Source: Methylococcus geothermalis
GTDB lineage: Bacteria; Pseudomonadota; Gammaproteobacteria; Methylococcales; Methylococcaceae
NCBI RefSeq assembly: GCF_012769535.1
Contig: NZ_CP046565.1
Location: 2,184,501-2,248,500 of the forward strand
Direction of reading: 5' to 3'
Length of the DNA stretch: 64,000 nt
The notes beneath the pieces were generated by a model that saw only the letters and a program-made list of their open reading frames with translations, was not told where the DNA came from and did not search any database. Every line of letters begins with the position of its first letter. The stretch's first letter is position 1. Positions 44,099 to 53,484 of this stretch are shown here, one piece after another. A program made the translations under genes and the position numbers.

Positions 44099-44761
44099 TC
44101 ATCCTTGCAGGATGAGTTGAAGTTCTCCGCTGTCCCGCAAGTGCTTGACCAGGTTATGGCCGCCGAGATCGCGCACGGTGATGCGGACGTTGCGGAATCG
44201 TTCCAGGTTGCGGGCATGGACGAGATCCAGCGCGTCCAGGGACGAGACGAAAATCTCGATGGGGTTGTTCGCCCCGGCTTTTTCCATCACTGCCCGGAGA
44301 TCGAAAAACTTGGGCTTGAACAGCGCGGCGCCGTAAGTGCGGAGTACTTTCGAGCGCCAACGCCGGTCGCCGGCCGCCCGCCGTTGGGACGGCGAAATGA
44401 AGGTCTGCGGCGAAAAACTCACGACCCTGCCGTGTCCGATCAGCGCCGCGAAGAGGATGGCGGCGTATCCGCCCATCGAGTTGCCGAGGTAGATGATTTC
44501 GTCGGCCGACGATTTGTCGATGATGGTCTCGATGTATCGAGCCGTTTCCGGGATGTTCGAACTGATGCCGGGCAGGCCGGCGTGGTACCAGGTTTGCGAC
44601 AGGTCGCGGAAAAACACCCGGCTTTCGTTCAGAATCCTGGAGCTCTGGTAGAACTCGAAGGGAGGAATCCCCAATGCGCCCTGCATGCCGCCGAAAGTCA
44701 GGTACAGTTTGCGCGAGCCTGGAATCAGCTCTTCCAGAACGGGTGAGGTGTCGGTATCCAT
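44099..44761 (-). CDS. Small alpha/beta-hydrolase-like protein
   Basis: The 220-residue cytoplasmic protein has a hydrolase-type elbow IIYLGNSMGGYAAILFA (Ser as nucleophile), preceded by LYLTFGGMQGALGIPPFEFY and followed by VVSFSPQTFISPSQRR. The C-terminal DLGGHNLVKHLR may carry the His. Families with this GNSMGG/SPQ pattern occur in polysaccharide or glycosylation loci, but no such genes are nearby. It lies 84 bases upstream of the macroglobulin start in the same direction. No Shine-Dalgarno is obvious at ATG 44761. Confidence 0.6.
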   Translation of the reverse strand: MDTDTSPVLEELIPGSRKLYLTFGGMQGALGIPPFEFYQSSRILNESRVFFRDLSQTWYHAGLPGISSNIPETARYIETIIDKSSADEIIYLGNSMGGYAAILFAALIGHGRVVSFSPQTFISPSQRRAAGDRRWRSKVLRTYGAALFKPKFFDLRAVMEKAGANNPIEIFVSSLDALDLVHARNLERFRNVRITVRDLGGHNLVKHLRDSGELQLILQG

Positions 44762-44876
44762 GGCTTTGCCGGGTGAGAAAGAAGTTGCGGCGTCTGAGAT
44801 TCGTCCCGTTGCGTGTCACATGGCTGCAACGATGCCGGTGGACACTCGACCGACACCTCACGCTCTGGAGCTAACC

Positions 44877-45230
44877 ATGAAAGATAAACGAGGGTTTTCA
44901 CGGAAGGCAACGCTTCCTCTGCCGGCAGAACCCAATGAAAGCGCCCATCCCGCCAGTGCCCTCCTGCCGACGAACCGGGATGAGGCGTTGAGCCGGATCG
45001 GAAAACTGCCACGGGATATCGGCTGGATGCTGCTCGGAGGGGGACTCTTGAGCGAGGTCGTCATGGGCCTGCCGCCGTTCTGGGTGCTCGGCATCCTGAT
45101 TCTCTATCCCCCAATAGGCGTTCCCCTCGCCGGTTTCATGGAACGCAGGGCGCCCGGGCTTCTGGCCGGCAGCCTGGACTTCGTCCACCGCTACCTTGAC
45201 GATCTGGAACGCCGTTATCCCAAGCGCTAG
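44877..45230 (+). CDS. Small membrane protein of unknown function
   Basis: The 117-residue protein starts at ATG 44877, six bases after GGAG. A polar ~48-residue N-terminus precedes two hydrophobic stretches (IGWMLLGGGLLSEVVMG and FWVLGILILYPPIGVPLAG), then a charged C-terminal helix (DFVHRYLDDLERRYPKR). This suggests a two-TM inner-membrane hairpin with cytoplasmic ends. It resembles short hypothetical membrane proteins of methanotrophs and other gammaproteobacteria; no function can be given. Confidence 0.65.
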   Translation: MKDKRGFSRKATLPLPAEPNESAHPASALLPTNRDEALSRIGKLPRDIGWMLLGGGLLSEVVMGLPPFWVLGILILYPPIGVPLAGFMERRAPGLLAGSLDFVHRYLDDLERRYPKR

Positions 45231-45297
45231 CCGACGGGTCTATTCCGTTCCCGTTTATGATACTCTATGAAACTTTATACGCTGCAGCGCCATCGCG

Positions 45298-45714
45298 ATG
45301 AAGGCACGAATCAAATGGGTCGACAACATGGCCTTTCTGGGTGAATCCGGCAGCGGCCATGCCGTCTTGATGGACGGACCGCCCGAGAGCGGGGGTCGGA
45401 ATCTGGGTGTGCGCCCCATGGAAATGCTGCTGCTCGGCATGGGCGGCTGCACGGCCTTCGATGTCGTTCATATCCTGAAGAAAGGGCGGCATGACGTGCG
45501 CGATTGCGAGGTCCATCTCGAAGCTGACCGGGCGGAGAACGATCCGAAGGTTTTCACGCGGATTCATGCCCATTTCGTGGTGAAGGGAAGGGGGCTACGG
45601 GAGGAGGCGGTGAAGCGGGCGATCGATCTGTCGGCCGAAAAATACTGTTCGGCGTCGATCATGCTGGGCAAAACCGCGGAGATCACCCACGATTACGAAA
45701 TCGCCGAAGTTTAG
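45298..45714 (+). CDS. OsmC/YhfA-family protein
   Basis: The 138-residue protein carries the two conserved redox Cys of the OsmC fold: Cys51 in LLGMGGCTAFDVV and Cys117 in AEKYCSASIML. OsmC and Ohr members reduce organic hydroperoxides with these thiols; the YhfA subgroup, which this matches in length and in ESGGRNLGVRPMEMLL, has no firmly assigned substrate. The gene ends just before a hairpin terminator, so it is separated from speD. Confidence 0.87.
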   Translation: MKARIKWVDNMAFLGESGSGHAVLMDGPPESGGRNLGVRPMEMLLLGMGGCTAFDVVHILKKGRHDVRDCEVHLEADRAENDPKVFTRIHAHFVVKGRGLREEAVKRAIDLSAEKYCSASIMLGKTAEITHDYEIAEV

Positions 45715-45741
45715 TCAGGCACGGGCGGCGCAGAAAACTTT

Positions 45742-45770
45742 CGGCGGGCGCGGGCGCCCGTTCATTTTTT
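45742..45770 (+). terminator. Rho-independent terminator after osmC
   Basis: CGGGCG (45745-45750), loop CGGG, CGCCCG (45755-45760), then TTCATTTTTT. It lies 28 bases after the OsmC stop and only about 38 bases before the speD start, leaving very little room for a speD promoter downstream of it. Confidence 0.75.
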
Positions 45771-45807
45771 GTGGCAGATATTCCTGGCGGGGTCATATCG
45801 AAAATTG

Positions 45808-46608
45808 ATGGACAACAAGCTGCAATTACACGGGTTCAATAACCTGACCAAATCGCTGAGCTTCAACATCTACGACATTTGCTACGCAAAGTCGGAATCC
45901 GGCCAGCGCCGCTATATCGAATACATCGATGAGGCCTACAGCGCCAGGCGCCTGACTCAGATCCTTACCGACGTCAACGCTATCATCGGCGCGGAGATTC
46001 TGAACATCGCGCGCCAGGATTACGAGCCGCAGGGCGCCAGCGTGACGATGCTGATCTCGGAAGGACATGAGGCTCCCGCCGCGGTGACCAATTCCGAGTC
46101 GCCCGGCCCGATGCCGGAAGCCGTGGTGGCGCATCTGAACAAGAGCCACATCACGGTGCACACTTATCCGGAGAGCCATCCGCACGCCGGCATCAGCACC
46201 TTCCGCGCCGACATCGACGTCTCCACCTGTGGCCGCATCTCGCCGCTGAAGGCATTGAACTACCTGATCCACAGCTTCGAGTCCGACATCGTGATCATGG
46301 ACTACCGGGTGCGCGGCTTCACCCGCGACATCAGCGGCCAGAAGCATTACATCGACCACGACATCACCTCGATCCAGAACTATATCTCCGATGCCACGGC
46401 GGATCGCTATCAGATGATCGACGTGAACGTCTATCAGGAGAAGATCTTCCACACCAAGATGATCCTGAAGGACTTCAATCTCGACAATTACCTGTTCGAA
46501 ACCGACAAGGACCAGCTTGTTCCGGAGGAGCGCGCCCAGGTGCAGAAGCAGCTCCAGCGGGAGATGGCGGAAATCTTTTACGGCCGCAATTACAAGCTGC
46601 GACGTTGA
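45808..46608 (+). CDS. speD: S-adenosylmethionine decarboxylase proenzyme
   Basis: This 266-residue E. coli-type SpeD makes decarboxylated SAM for spermidine synthesis. The start [19 protein letters not shown] aligns directly with E. coli [18 protein letters not shown], which fixes ATG 45808 over a longer frame from 45769. Self-cleavage should occur between Lys112 and Ser113 in [18 protein letters not shown], the Ser becoming the pyruvoyl group. [12 protein letters not shown] and [13 protein letters not shown] are further signatures. Shine-Dalgarno is weak. No speE lies adjacent. Confidence 0.95.
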   Translation: MDNKLQLHGFNNLTKSLSFNIYDICYAKSESGQRRYIEYIDEAYSARRLTQILTDVNAIIGAEILNIARQDYEPQGASVTMLISEGHEAPAAVTNSESPGPMPEAVVAHLNKSHITVHTYPESHPHAGISTFRADIDVSTCGRISPLKALNYLIHSFESDIVIMDYRVRGFTRDISGQKHYIDHDITSIQNYISDATADRYQMIDVNVYQEKIFHTKMILKDFNLDNYLFETDKDQLVPEERAQVQKQLQREMAEIFYGRNYKLRR

Positions 46609-46631
46609 GGCTGGACGAGAACGGCTTGCAA

Positions 46632-46665
46632 AAACGGGCGCCTTTTCGGCGCCCGTTTCGTTTTC
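46632..46665. terminator. Bidirectional terminator between speD and glcF-like gene
   Basis: AAACGGGCGCC (46632-46642) and GGCGCCCGTTT (46648-46658) form an 11-base stem around TTTTC. T-rich sequence follows on the plus strand (TTTCGTTTTC) and A-rich sequence precedes it (GCAAAAA), so it can serve both convergent genes. Confidence 0.85.
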
Positions 46666-46672
46666 GCGGGGA

Positions 46673-47872
46673 TCAAACGCGCTGGAGCCGCGCCAGCAAC
46701 TGGACCGGGTGGATCACGGGGATGTCGGCGCGGCCCTGCAAGCCGGCGCGCAGATGCAGCGCGCAGCCGATGTTTGAGGTCACCAGGTAATCCGGGGCTG
46801 CTGCGAGGATGGCCTCCACCGTCTCGGTCCGGATGGCCTCGGCCATGCGCCGGTGTTCGATCATGTAACTGCCGGCGGCGCCGCAGCAGCGTCCCTTGCC
46901 CGGCAGCGTGATGACCTCCGCTTCCGGAATTCTGCCCAGCAGCACCTCCACCTTGCCTTCGCTCTTGCAGACGTTGCGCAGCGAGCAAGGGTTGTGGACC
47001 AGAATCCTGGCCCGTAGCGGAGCAAGAGCCCAGCGTTCTGCGGGAATGCGCTCGGCGAGAAAACGGCCGATGTCCTGAACTTTGGCCGACAGTGACTCGG
47101 CGCCCGCGGTATCGGCAGGGTGGCGGTATTCCATCAGGGTCGCGCTGCAGCCGCTGGCGAAGCCGATCACCGCATCCAGCGGCTGTCCCGCGAAGGCCTC
47201 GATGTTGCGGGACATCAGTCCGTGGGCCGTTGCGGCATCGCCGGCATGCAGGTCCATCGCGCCGCAGCAGGCCTGGTTTTTCGGCACGGTGACGCTGACG
47301 CCCAGTCTCGGCAGCAGTTCGAGTATCGCCGACACCGTGGCGGCATCGGCCACCGCCGCCGTGCACCCGAGGAAGAGGCCGACATGGCTGAGAGACTCTC
47401 CGGCGGCGGGGTGGTCTCCGTACCAGTCTTCCGGATTTCCCGCGGGCGGGAGATGCTTCCACGCGGAGCCGCCCGGCAGCTGCGCTGCGGCATCCAGCGC
47501 CCGGCGCCCCAGGCTCGACAACGCCGGACTGCGCAGCGCCTTGCGCAGTGCGGACGACATGGCGCGTGCCGCCAGGGATTTTTGGCGTTGGCCGGTTTCG
47601 GCGCGGAACCGGTCCATGAGATTTCCGTAGGGGACCTTGGCAGGACACACCGCTTCGCAATTGCGGCACAGCAGGCAATCGTCCAGCGGTTCGCGCAGCG
47701 CCGCCGTCAGCGGCAGCCGGCCGGCGGCCCAGCCCTGGATGAGGGCAATCCGTCCACGGGGCGATTCGTTCTCGTCGGAAGTTTGCCGGTAGGTCGGGCA
47801 GTGCGGCGAGCACAGGCCGCATTTGACGCACAGGTCGGCGTCGGCGAGCAGCGAATCCAGCGGCGCCGTCAC
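46673..47872 (-). CDS. GlcF-like iron-sulfur / CCG-domain subunit
   Basis: The 399-residue protein has two 4Fe-4S clusters at the N-terminus (CVKCGLCSPHCPT and CLLCRNCEAVCPA) and two cysteine-rich CCG domains (LGCTAAVAD...CCGAMDLHAG and NPCSLRN...CCGAAGSYMIEHRR). This is the layout of GlcF, the electron-transfer subunit of glycolate oxidase. No glcD or glcE is adjacent, so its partner must be elsewhere or it acts with another dehydrogenase. It begins 6 bases after the purH stop and should be cotranscribed with dusB-fis-purH. It ends at a strong terminator. Confidence 0.87.
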   Translation of the reverse strand: MTAPLDSLLADADLCVKCGLCSPHCPTYRQTSDENESPRGRIALIQGWAAGRLPLTAALREPLDDCLLCRNCEAVCPAKVPYGNLMDRFRAETGQRQKSLAARAMSSALRKALRSPALSSLGRRALDAAAQLPGGSAWKHLPPAGNPEDWYGDHPAAGESLSHVGLFLGCTAAVADAATVSAILELLPRLGVSVTVPKNQACCGAMDLHAGDAATAHGLMSRNIEAFAGQPLDAVIGFASGCSATLMEYRHPADTAGAESLSAKVQDIGRFLAERIPAERWALAPLRARILVHNPCSLRNVCKSEGKVEVLLGRIPEAEVITLPGKGRCCGAAGSYMIEHRRMAEAIRTETVEAILAAAPDYLVTSNIGCALHLRAGLQGRADIPVIHPVQLLARLQRV

Positions 47873-47878
47873 GCGCTT

Positions 47879-49441
47879 CTAGTGGCGGAAATGGCGGATG
47901 CCGGTGAAGACCATCGCCATGCCGTGTTCGTCGGCGGCGGCGATGACTTCCGGGTCCCTGATCGAACCGCCGGGATGGATCACCGCCGTCACGCCGGCCT
48001 CCGCGGCGGCATCGATGCCGTCACGGAACGGGAAGTAGGCGTCGGAAGCGACGACCGAACCGGCGACGGTCAGGCCCTCGTCCTGCGCCTTGATCGCGGC
48101 GATGCGGGCAGAGTAGACGCGGCTCATCTGGCCGGCGCCGATGCCGATCGTGCGGCGGTCCTTGCAGTAAACGATGGCGTTGGACTTGACGAACTTGACC
48201 ACCCGCCAGGCGAACTGGAGGTCGATCAGTTCCTGTTCAGTCGGCGCGCGCCGGCTCACCACCCGGAAACGGTCGACGGTCACCCGTTCGATATCCTTGT
48301 CCTGCACCAGGAGGCCACCGCCGACGCGCTTGCAATCCAGCTCCGGCAGGGGCTCGGCTGGCCAAGCGCCGGCGCTCAGCACCCGCACGTTGGGCTTGGC
48401 GGCCAGCACGGGCAGGGCGTCATCGGCGACGGCGGGAGCGATGATCACCTCGACAAACTGGCGCTCGACAATGGCGCGGGCGGTTTCGGCGTCCAGGATA
48501 CGGTTGAAGGCGATGATGCCGCCGAAGGCGGAGGTCGGATCGGTGGCGTAGGCCAGGTGGTAGGCTTCGAGCTGGGTGCGGCCTTCGGCGACGCCGCAGG
48601 GGTTGGCATGCTTGACGATCACGCAGGCCGGCAGCTCGGCGAAGCCCTTGATGCATTCCAGCGCGGCATCGGCGTCGGCGATGTTGTTGTATGACAGCGC
48701 CTTGCCCTGAAGTTGCCGGGCCGAGGCGATGCAGCCGGCGGGGGCGCCGGGTTCGACGTAGAACGCCGCGCGTTGATGTGGATTCTCCCCGTAGCGCATC
48801 GACTGGGCGCGGCGGAAGCGCAGCAGCAGTGGATCGGCGAAGCCGTCATCACCCTTGCGGCGGTCGAGGTAATCGGCGATCGCCGAGTCGTACCAGGCCG
48901 TGTGGCGGAAGGCCTTGGCCGCCAGGGCGAAGCGCGTGGCGTGCGACAGGCCGCCGCCGGAGGCTTCCAGCTCGGCTGACACCGCGGCGTAGTCCGCGGG
49001 ATCGACGACCACCGCCACCGAGGCGTGATTCTTCGATGCCGCGCGGATCAGGGCCGGGCCGCCGATGTCGATGTTCTCGATGGCGGTCTCCAGGTCGCAA
49101 CCGGGCTTGGCGACGGTCTGTTCGAACGGATAGAGATTGACCACGACCAGGTCGATCGGGCGGATGCCGTGTTCGGCCATGACCGCCTCGTCGAGGCCGC
49201 GCCGGCCGAGGATGCCGCCATGCACCTTGGGGTGCAGGGTCTTGAGCCGGCCATCCATCATTTCCGGAAAGCCGGTATAGTCGCCGACTTCGATGGCCGG
49301 GATGCCGTGTTCGGCCAGCAGCCTGGCGGTGCCGCCGGACGAGATGATTTCGACGCCTGCGGCAGCGAGGCGCCGGCAGAACTCCACGCAGCCGGTCTTG
49401 TCGGAAACGCTGACCAGGGCGCGGGCGATTGAATGGTTCAT
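47879..49441 (-). CDS. purH: Bifunctional AICAR transformylase / IMP cyclohydrolase
   Basis: The 520-residue PurH catalyses the last two steps of IMP synthesis. The N-terminal IMP cyclohydrolase/MGS-like domain starts [18 protein letters not shown] and contains [15 protein letters not shown] and [17 protein letters not shown]. The C-terminal transformylase domain has [18 protein letters not shown] with the active Lys-His pair, and [16 protein letters not shown]. Length is standard. It sits 34 bases after fis, as in many gammaproteobacteria where purH and purD follow; here the next gene is GlcF-like instead of purD. Confidence 0.97.
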   Translation of the reverse strand: MNHSIARALVSVSDKTGCVEFCRRLAAAGVEIISSGGTARLLAEHGIPAIEVGDYTGFPEMMDGRLKTLHPKVHGGILGRRGLDEAVMAEHGIRPIDLVVVNLYPFEQTVAKPGCDLETAIENIDIGGPALIRAASKNHASVAVVVDPADYAAVSAELEASGGGLSHATRFALAAKAFRHTAWYDSAIADYLDRRKGDDGFADPLLLRFRRAQSMRYGENPHQRAAFYVEPGAPAGCIASARQLQGKALSYNNIADADAALECIKGFAELPACVIVKHANPCGVAEGRTQLEAYHLAYATDPTSAFGGIIAFNRILDAETARAIVERQFVEVIIAPAVADDALPVLAAKPNVRVLSAGAWPAEPLPELDCKRVGGGLLVQDKDIERVTVDRFRVVSRRAPTEQELIDLQFAWRVVKFVKSNAIVYCKDRRTIGIGAGQMSRVYSARIAAIKAQDEGLTVAGSVVASDAYFPFRDGIDAAAEAGVTAVIHPGGSIRDPEVIAAADEHGMAMVFTGIRHFRH

Positions 49442-49475
49442 TGGAGTTCGTCGATGGGAGAAGCGGAGATAAGGC

Positions 49476-49766
49476 TCATTCGATGCCGTGCTGCTGCATC
49501 TTCTTGCGCAGCGTGCTGCGGCTGAGGCCCAGAACCTGGGCCGCGCGGGTCTGGTTGTGACAGCAGTGCTCGAGGACGGTGCGGATGAGCGGCCGTTCGA
49601 CCTCGGCCATGACGAGGGTATACATGTCGGTCACGTTGATGCCATCCAGTTGGGACAAATAGTTGACCAAGGCCACGCGCACCTGCTCGCTGAGTACGAC
49701 GGTCGTGTGGGAATGATCCATGGCCGGCGATTCGAAAGATTCAAGCAATCGATTATCCTGTCTCAT
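49476..49766 (-). CDS. fis: Nucleoid-associated regulator Fis
   Basis: The 96-residue DNA-bending protein has an N-terminal beta-hairpin region followed by four helices. The C-terminal helix-turn-helix [20 protein letters not shown] then [12 protein letters not shown] is nearly identical to Fis proteins generally. The ATG at 49766 overlaps the dusB stop (ATGA), preserving the classic dusB-fis operon. Fis controls growth-phase expression of rRNA and other genes; in E. coli expression depends on the promoter upstream of dusB. Confidence 0.95.
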   Translation of the reverse strand: MRQDNRLLESFESPAMDHSHTTVVLSEQVRVALVNYLSQLDGINVTDMYTLVMAEVERPLIRTVLEHCCHNQTRAAQVLGLSRSTLRKKMQQHGIE

Positions 49767-50746
49767 GCAGCGGTCTTCTCGAACTGAAACTTCAACAAGG
49801 CGTCCACAGCGGAGAGCTGCTGGCGGGCGTTGTCGAGGGAAAAAATCCCCCGTACCGGCTGAGCGTCCAGACCCGGCATGCGGGCGGCGTACCAGCCGAT
49901 ATGTTTGCGTGCGATGCGCACCCCCTGCAACTCCCCGTAAAAGGAATACAGCGCCTCGAGATGGCCGAGGACGGTGCGGCGTATCTCGTCGAGCGTGGGG
50001 GGCGAGGGCGGGAGGCCATCCTTGAGCCCAGCAGCGATTTCCCGCAGCAGCCAGGGTTGTCCCCAAGCGCCGCGGCCGATCATCACGGCGTCCGCGCCGG
50101 TCGCTCGGAGCACGGCCTCGGCTTTTCCGGGGGAGTCGATGTCGCCGTTGGCGATGACCGGAATGCCGATGACATTCTTAACATGGGCAATTGTAGAGTA
50201 TTCGGCTGCCCCCGCAAAGCCGCAGGCGCGGGTCCGGCCGTGGACCGTGAGCGCCTGGATTCCGGCGCTTTCCGCGATTTTGCCGATGGTGACCGCATTG
50301 CGGGAAGACGGATCCCAGCCGGTCCTGATCTTCAGCGTGACCGGAATCGGCACGGCTTGGACCACCGCTTCGAGTATGCTCGCCACCCGCTTCTCGTCGC
50401 GCAGCAGGGCCGAACCGGCGGCGACGTTACAGACTTTTTTTGCCGGACACCCCATGTTGATGTCGATGATGTCGGCACCCAGGTCGGCATTGCGGCGGGC
50501 CGCCTCGGCCATGTCCTTGGGATCGGCGCCGACGACCTGCACGCTGACCGGTCCGGGCTCTCCGCGGTGGTCCTGTCGCAACAGGGACTTGCGGGTGCTC
50601 CGCAGCGCGGGACTCGCGGCCATCATCTCCGAAACCGCAAGGCCCGCGCCGAATCGCCGGCAGAGACTGCGGAAGGGGAGGTCGGTCACGCCCGCCATGG
50701 GCGCAAGAATCACCGGGCTGCTGAGGGTATGGGGTCCGATTTGCAT
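49763..50746 (-). CDS. dusB: tRNA-dihydrouridine synthase B
   Basis: The 327-residue FMN enzyme reduces uridine in tRNA. It begins MQIGPHTLSSPVILAPMAGV and includes the active-site Cys in INMGCPAKKVCNVAAGSALL, the HGRTRACGFAG motif and the FMN loop GRGAWGQPWLL. ATG 50746 fits the family start; the longer frame to 51010 is not needed. It is translationally coupled to fis through a 4-base overlap. Confidence 0.95.
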   Translation of the reverse strand: MQIGPHTLSSPVILAPMAGVTDLPFRSLCRRFGAGLAVSEMMAASPALRSTRKSLLRQDHRGEPGPVSVQVVGADPKDMAEAARRNADLGADIIDINMGCPAKKVCNVAAGSALLRDEKRVASILEAVVQAVPIPVTLKIRTGWDPSSRNAVTIGKIAESAGIQALTVHGRTRACGFAGAAEYSTIAHVKNVIGIPVIANGDIDSPGKAEAVLRATGADAVMIGRGAWGQPWLLREIAAGLKDGLPPSPPTLDEIRRTVLGHLEALYSFYGELQGVRIARKHIGWYAARMPGLDAQPVRGIFSLDNARQQLSAVDALLKFQFEKTAA

Positions 50747-50834
50747 GGTGGCAGCAAAAAAGCGGCGGAGTTTACCGGGAAGCACCTGTGACGCCAAGCA
50801 CTGGCGTCGCGGGCGCCGGCATGTTATGGCGCAC

Positions 50835-51683
50835 TTAGCCCAGCTCGTAAGTGGTGATGCCGAAGGTGCGCTCCAGCGGCAGGGCCGGTGCTCGCGGGGT
50901 ATACATGCGGGCGGTCTCGAACACCCGCCGCATGCCGTGGACCGTGGCCAGGCGCAGGGCGGCGGTGTTGGGCTCCGGCACGTCGATGAAAATAGGCGCC
51001 GCGCCCGCATGATGGCGGAAGGCCTTTAGCAGGTCTTCGGCGATGCGGGCGGTATCGGCGAACCACGGACCGAGCTTGTAGCCCACGCGGCAAGGGCGCA
51101 GCAGGCCGTACCCCGCGATGCCGCCGTCATCGGAACGATAGGTCAGCCCGACGCCGCTTGGCTGGCCCATCCAGACGCGCAGAAAGTCGTCCCGCATGCC
51201 GGGGAAAAGAGCGGCATCGTAGGCCAGGAGTTCGCCGAAATCTGCCGGGTCCAGCCTCTGTACCGCGGGGTCGGTTTCGGTGACGGCGGGACCGGTCCAT
51301 TCGAAACGGACATTGCGGTGGGCAGTCACGAATCCCGACCGGGCATAGCTGGACTGCCGCTCGATCACGCCGTCCAGACCGATCGTGCGCTCTCCCAGAT
51401 GGTCGACCGCCGTGTGCCAGAGCTTGAGGCCGAAGCCCTTGCCGCGATGTTCCGGCCGGACGATGTAGAGCCCGATGAAGCCGAAGTCGTCGGGATAGGA
51501 GACAGCGCTGATGCTTCCCACCGGCTCGTCGCCCAAAAATCCCATGAAAAATCCCTCGGCATCGGTGGAAAAGAAGCAGGCAGCATCGTGCAAGCCCGGA
51601 TTCCACCCTTCAGCCGCCGCCCAGTCGAGGGCCAGTTCCAAGTGCTCCCGATCCATTCGTTCGATACGAAATTTCTGCTGCAT
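50835..51683 (-). CDS. GNAT-family acetyltransferase, tandem type
   Basis: The 282-residue protein has an N-terminal GNAT fold with acetyl-CoA loop YIVRPEHRGKGFGLKLWHTA (RGKGFG) and a second C-terminal acetyltransferase-like half ending RLATVHGMRRVFETARMYTP. ATG 51683 is favoured by GGAGG 7 bases upstream over 51716. Tandem GNAT proteins of this layout occur widely with unknown acceptors. It lies between dtd and dusB with gaps of 69 and 88 bases, so it may have its own promoter. Confidence 0.85.
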   Translation of the reverse strand: MQQKFRIERMDREHLELALDWAAAEGWNPGLHDAACFFSTDAEGFFMGFLGDEPVGSISAVSYPDDFGFIGLYIVRPEHRGKGFGLKLWHTAVDHLGERTIGLDGVIERQSSYARSGFVTAHRNVRFEWTGPAVTETDPAVQRLDPADFGELLAYDAALFPGMRDDFLRVWMGQPSGVGLTYRSDDGGIAGYGLLRPCRVGYKLGPWFADTARIAEDLLKAFRHHAGAAPIFIDVPEPNTAALRLATVHGMRRVFETARMYTPRAPALPLERTFGITTYELG

Positions 51684-51752
51684 GGCGCCACCTCCGTACA
51701 CTCTGTGAATGATCATAGCGAACGCCGCGGAAGGGGACTATCCCCCATGAAG

Positions 51753-52199
51753 TCAGCCGGGCGGGCAGCGCAGGAGGAAGGTCACGGGGCCATCATTGAC
51801 GAGGGAGACCTGCATGTCGGCGCCGAAACGGCCGGTTGCGAGGGGGGAATGGCGGCTGCGGATGACTTCCACGAGGGCGTCGAACAGCCGCCGGCCGGTT
51901 TCGGGATCGGCTGCCGGGGTGAAGCTGGGGCGCATGCCCTTGGCGGTATCGGCGGCCAGGGTGAACTGCGGGACCAGCAGCACGCCGCCGCCGGTCTCGA
52001 CCACGCTCAGGTTCATGCGATTTTCGCCATCGGCGAATAGCCGGTAGCCGAGCAGGCGCTCGGCCATGCGCGAGACTTGGGGTTCGCCGTCGCCACGCTC
52101 GACGGCGACCAGGGCCAGAAGGCCCCGTCCGATGGCCCCGATGGTTTCCCCGTCGACGCGGACGCTGGCCTCGGTCACCCGCTGGATGAGAGCGATCAT
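51753..52199 (-). CDS. dtd: D-aminoacyl-tRNA deacylase
   Basis: The 148-residue Dtd hydrolyses D-amino acids from tRNA. It begins [20 protein letters not shown], has [18 protein letters not shown] (the SQFTL-type active loop) and the cross-subunit Gly-cisPro loop in [12 protein letters not shown]. Standard length. It starts one base after the rhodanese stop and is the next gene of that short operon. Confidence 0.95.
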   Translation of the reverse strand: MIALIQRVTEASVRVDGETIGAIGRGLLALVAVERGDGEPQVSRMAERLLGYRLFADGENRMNLSVVETGGGVLLVPQFTLAADTAKGMRPSFTPAADPETGRRLFDALVEVIRSRHSPLATGRFGADMQVSLVNDGPVTFLLRCPPG

Positions 52200-52200
52200 C

Positions 52201-52521
52201 TCAATATCTGGGCATGCCGGGATCCACTTCGCGCGCCCAGGCGTCGATGCCGCCGGAAAGATTGATGATTCGTTCGAAGCCTTGGGTTTCCAGGAATTGG
52301 GCGACCTGGAAGCTGCGCATGCCGTGGTGGCAGACGACCACGATCTCCCGGTCGGGATCGAGTTCATTGAGCCTCGATGCGATCTCGCCCATGGGGATGT
52401 GCAGGCTGCCTTCGATGCGGCAATAGGCGAATTCGTTCGGTTCGCGCACGTCCAGCAGCAGCGGTTTGGGTTCTGCGCTTTTCAGGAGTCGTTCGACTCG
52501 GTTGGCGTCCAGTTGTCGCAT
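52201..52521 (-). CDS. Single-domain rhodanese-like sulfurtransferase
   Basis: The 106-residue protein is a minimal rhodanese domain. The catalytic loop is [17 protein letters not shown], with Cys64 as persulfide carrier. [20 protein letters not shown] and [12 protein letters not shown] are typical GlpE-like flanks. It lies 60 bases after mtkB and is directly linked to dtd, probably on the serine-cycle transcript by read-through. Confidence 0.92.
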   Translation of the reverse strand: MRQLDANRVERLLKSAEPKPLLLDVREPNEFAYCRIEGSLHIPMGEIASRLNELDPDREIVVVCHHGMRSFQVAQFLETQGFERIINLSGGIDAWAREVDPGMPRY

Positions 52522-52581
52522 GGCGGGAAACGGGCAAGAGGGTCCGCGGCACGGGGCTACGGACCCGGGATGGCGGGTTGC

Positions 52582-53484
52582 CTAGACCTTGATGCCGTGC
52601 TCCTGGGCCGCACGCAGCACGGTCTGGCCGATCTGAGCCGGGTTGCGGGCGACATACAGTCCCAGTGCTTCCATCGCGTCCATCTTGGCGCCGGCGGTGT
52701 CGGCCTCGCTGGAGATGATGGCGCCGGCGTGGCCCATGCGGCGGCCCGCCGGAGCGGCAAGGCCGGCGACGAAGCCGATGACCGGCTTCCGCATGTTCTC
52801 CTTGGCCCAGCGGGCGGCGGCGACCTCCTGGGGACCGCCGATTTCGCCGATCATGACGACGATTTCGGTTTCCGGGTCGGCCTCGAAGGCGCGCAGCACG
52901 GTGACGAAGTCGGTGCCGTTGATGGGGTCGCCGCCGATACCGACCGAAGTGGTGATACCGAGCCCCAGGGCGGCCATCTGCTCGGTCGCCTCGTAATTGA
53001 GCGTGCCCGAGCGCGACACGATGCCGACCTTGCCCTTCTTGTAGATGTGCGAGGGCATGATGCCCACCTTGCACTCGCCCGGCGTGATGATGCCGGGGGT
53101 ATTCGGACCGATCACGATGGCGTCCTTGCCCACGCGATAGCGTTGCAAGCGGATCATGTCATGCACCGGGATACCGTCGGCGATGGTCACGGCCACTCTG
53201 ATGCCGGCGTCGATCGCCTCCATGAGCGCATCGGCGTTGAAAGGGGGCGGCACGAATACGGCGGAGACGTCGGCACCGGTGGCGGCCACGGCTTCGGCCA
53301 CGGTATCGAATACCGGCAGATGGGCGAGTTCGGGGTCGGGATGGTGGGTGCCGCCTTTGCCGGGGGTGACGCCGCCGACCACCTGGGTGCCCATCCGCAT
53401 CGCGTCCTTGGCATGGAAGGTGGCGTGCTCGCCGGTGAAGCCCTGGAAGATGACCTTGGAGTGCTTGTTAACGAATACGCTCAT
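52582..53484 (-). CDS. mtkB: Malate-CoA ligase (malate thiokinase) alpha-type subunit
   Basis: The 300-residue subunit is SucD-like and binds CoA through its N-terminal Rossmann domain ([20 protein letters not shown]). The phospho-His site is His252 in [20 protein letters not shown]. Together with MtkA it makes malyl-CoA from malate, ATP and CoA. Succinyl-CoA synthetase is the close alternative; the adjacent malyl-CoA lyase decides for MtkB. Its start overlaps mtkA by 4 bases. Confidence 0.93.
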   Translation of the reverse strand: MSVFVNKHSKVIFQGFTGEHATFHAKDAMRMGTQVVGGVTPGKGGTHHPDPELAHLPVFDTVAEAVAATGADVSAVFVPPPFNADALMEAIDAGIRVAVTIADGIPVHDMIRLQRYRVGKDAIVIGPNTPGIITPGECKVGIMPSHIYKKGKVGIVSRSGTLNYEATEQMAALGLGITTSVGIGGDPINGTDFVTVLRAFEADPETEIVVMIGEIGGPQEVAAARWAKENMRKPVIGFVAGLAAPAGRRMGHAGAIISSEADTAGAKMDAMEALGLYVARNPAQIGQTVLRAAQEHGIKV

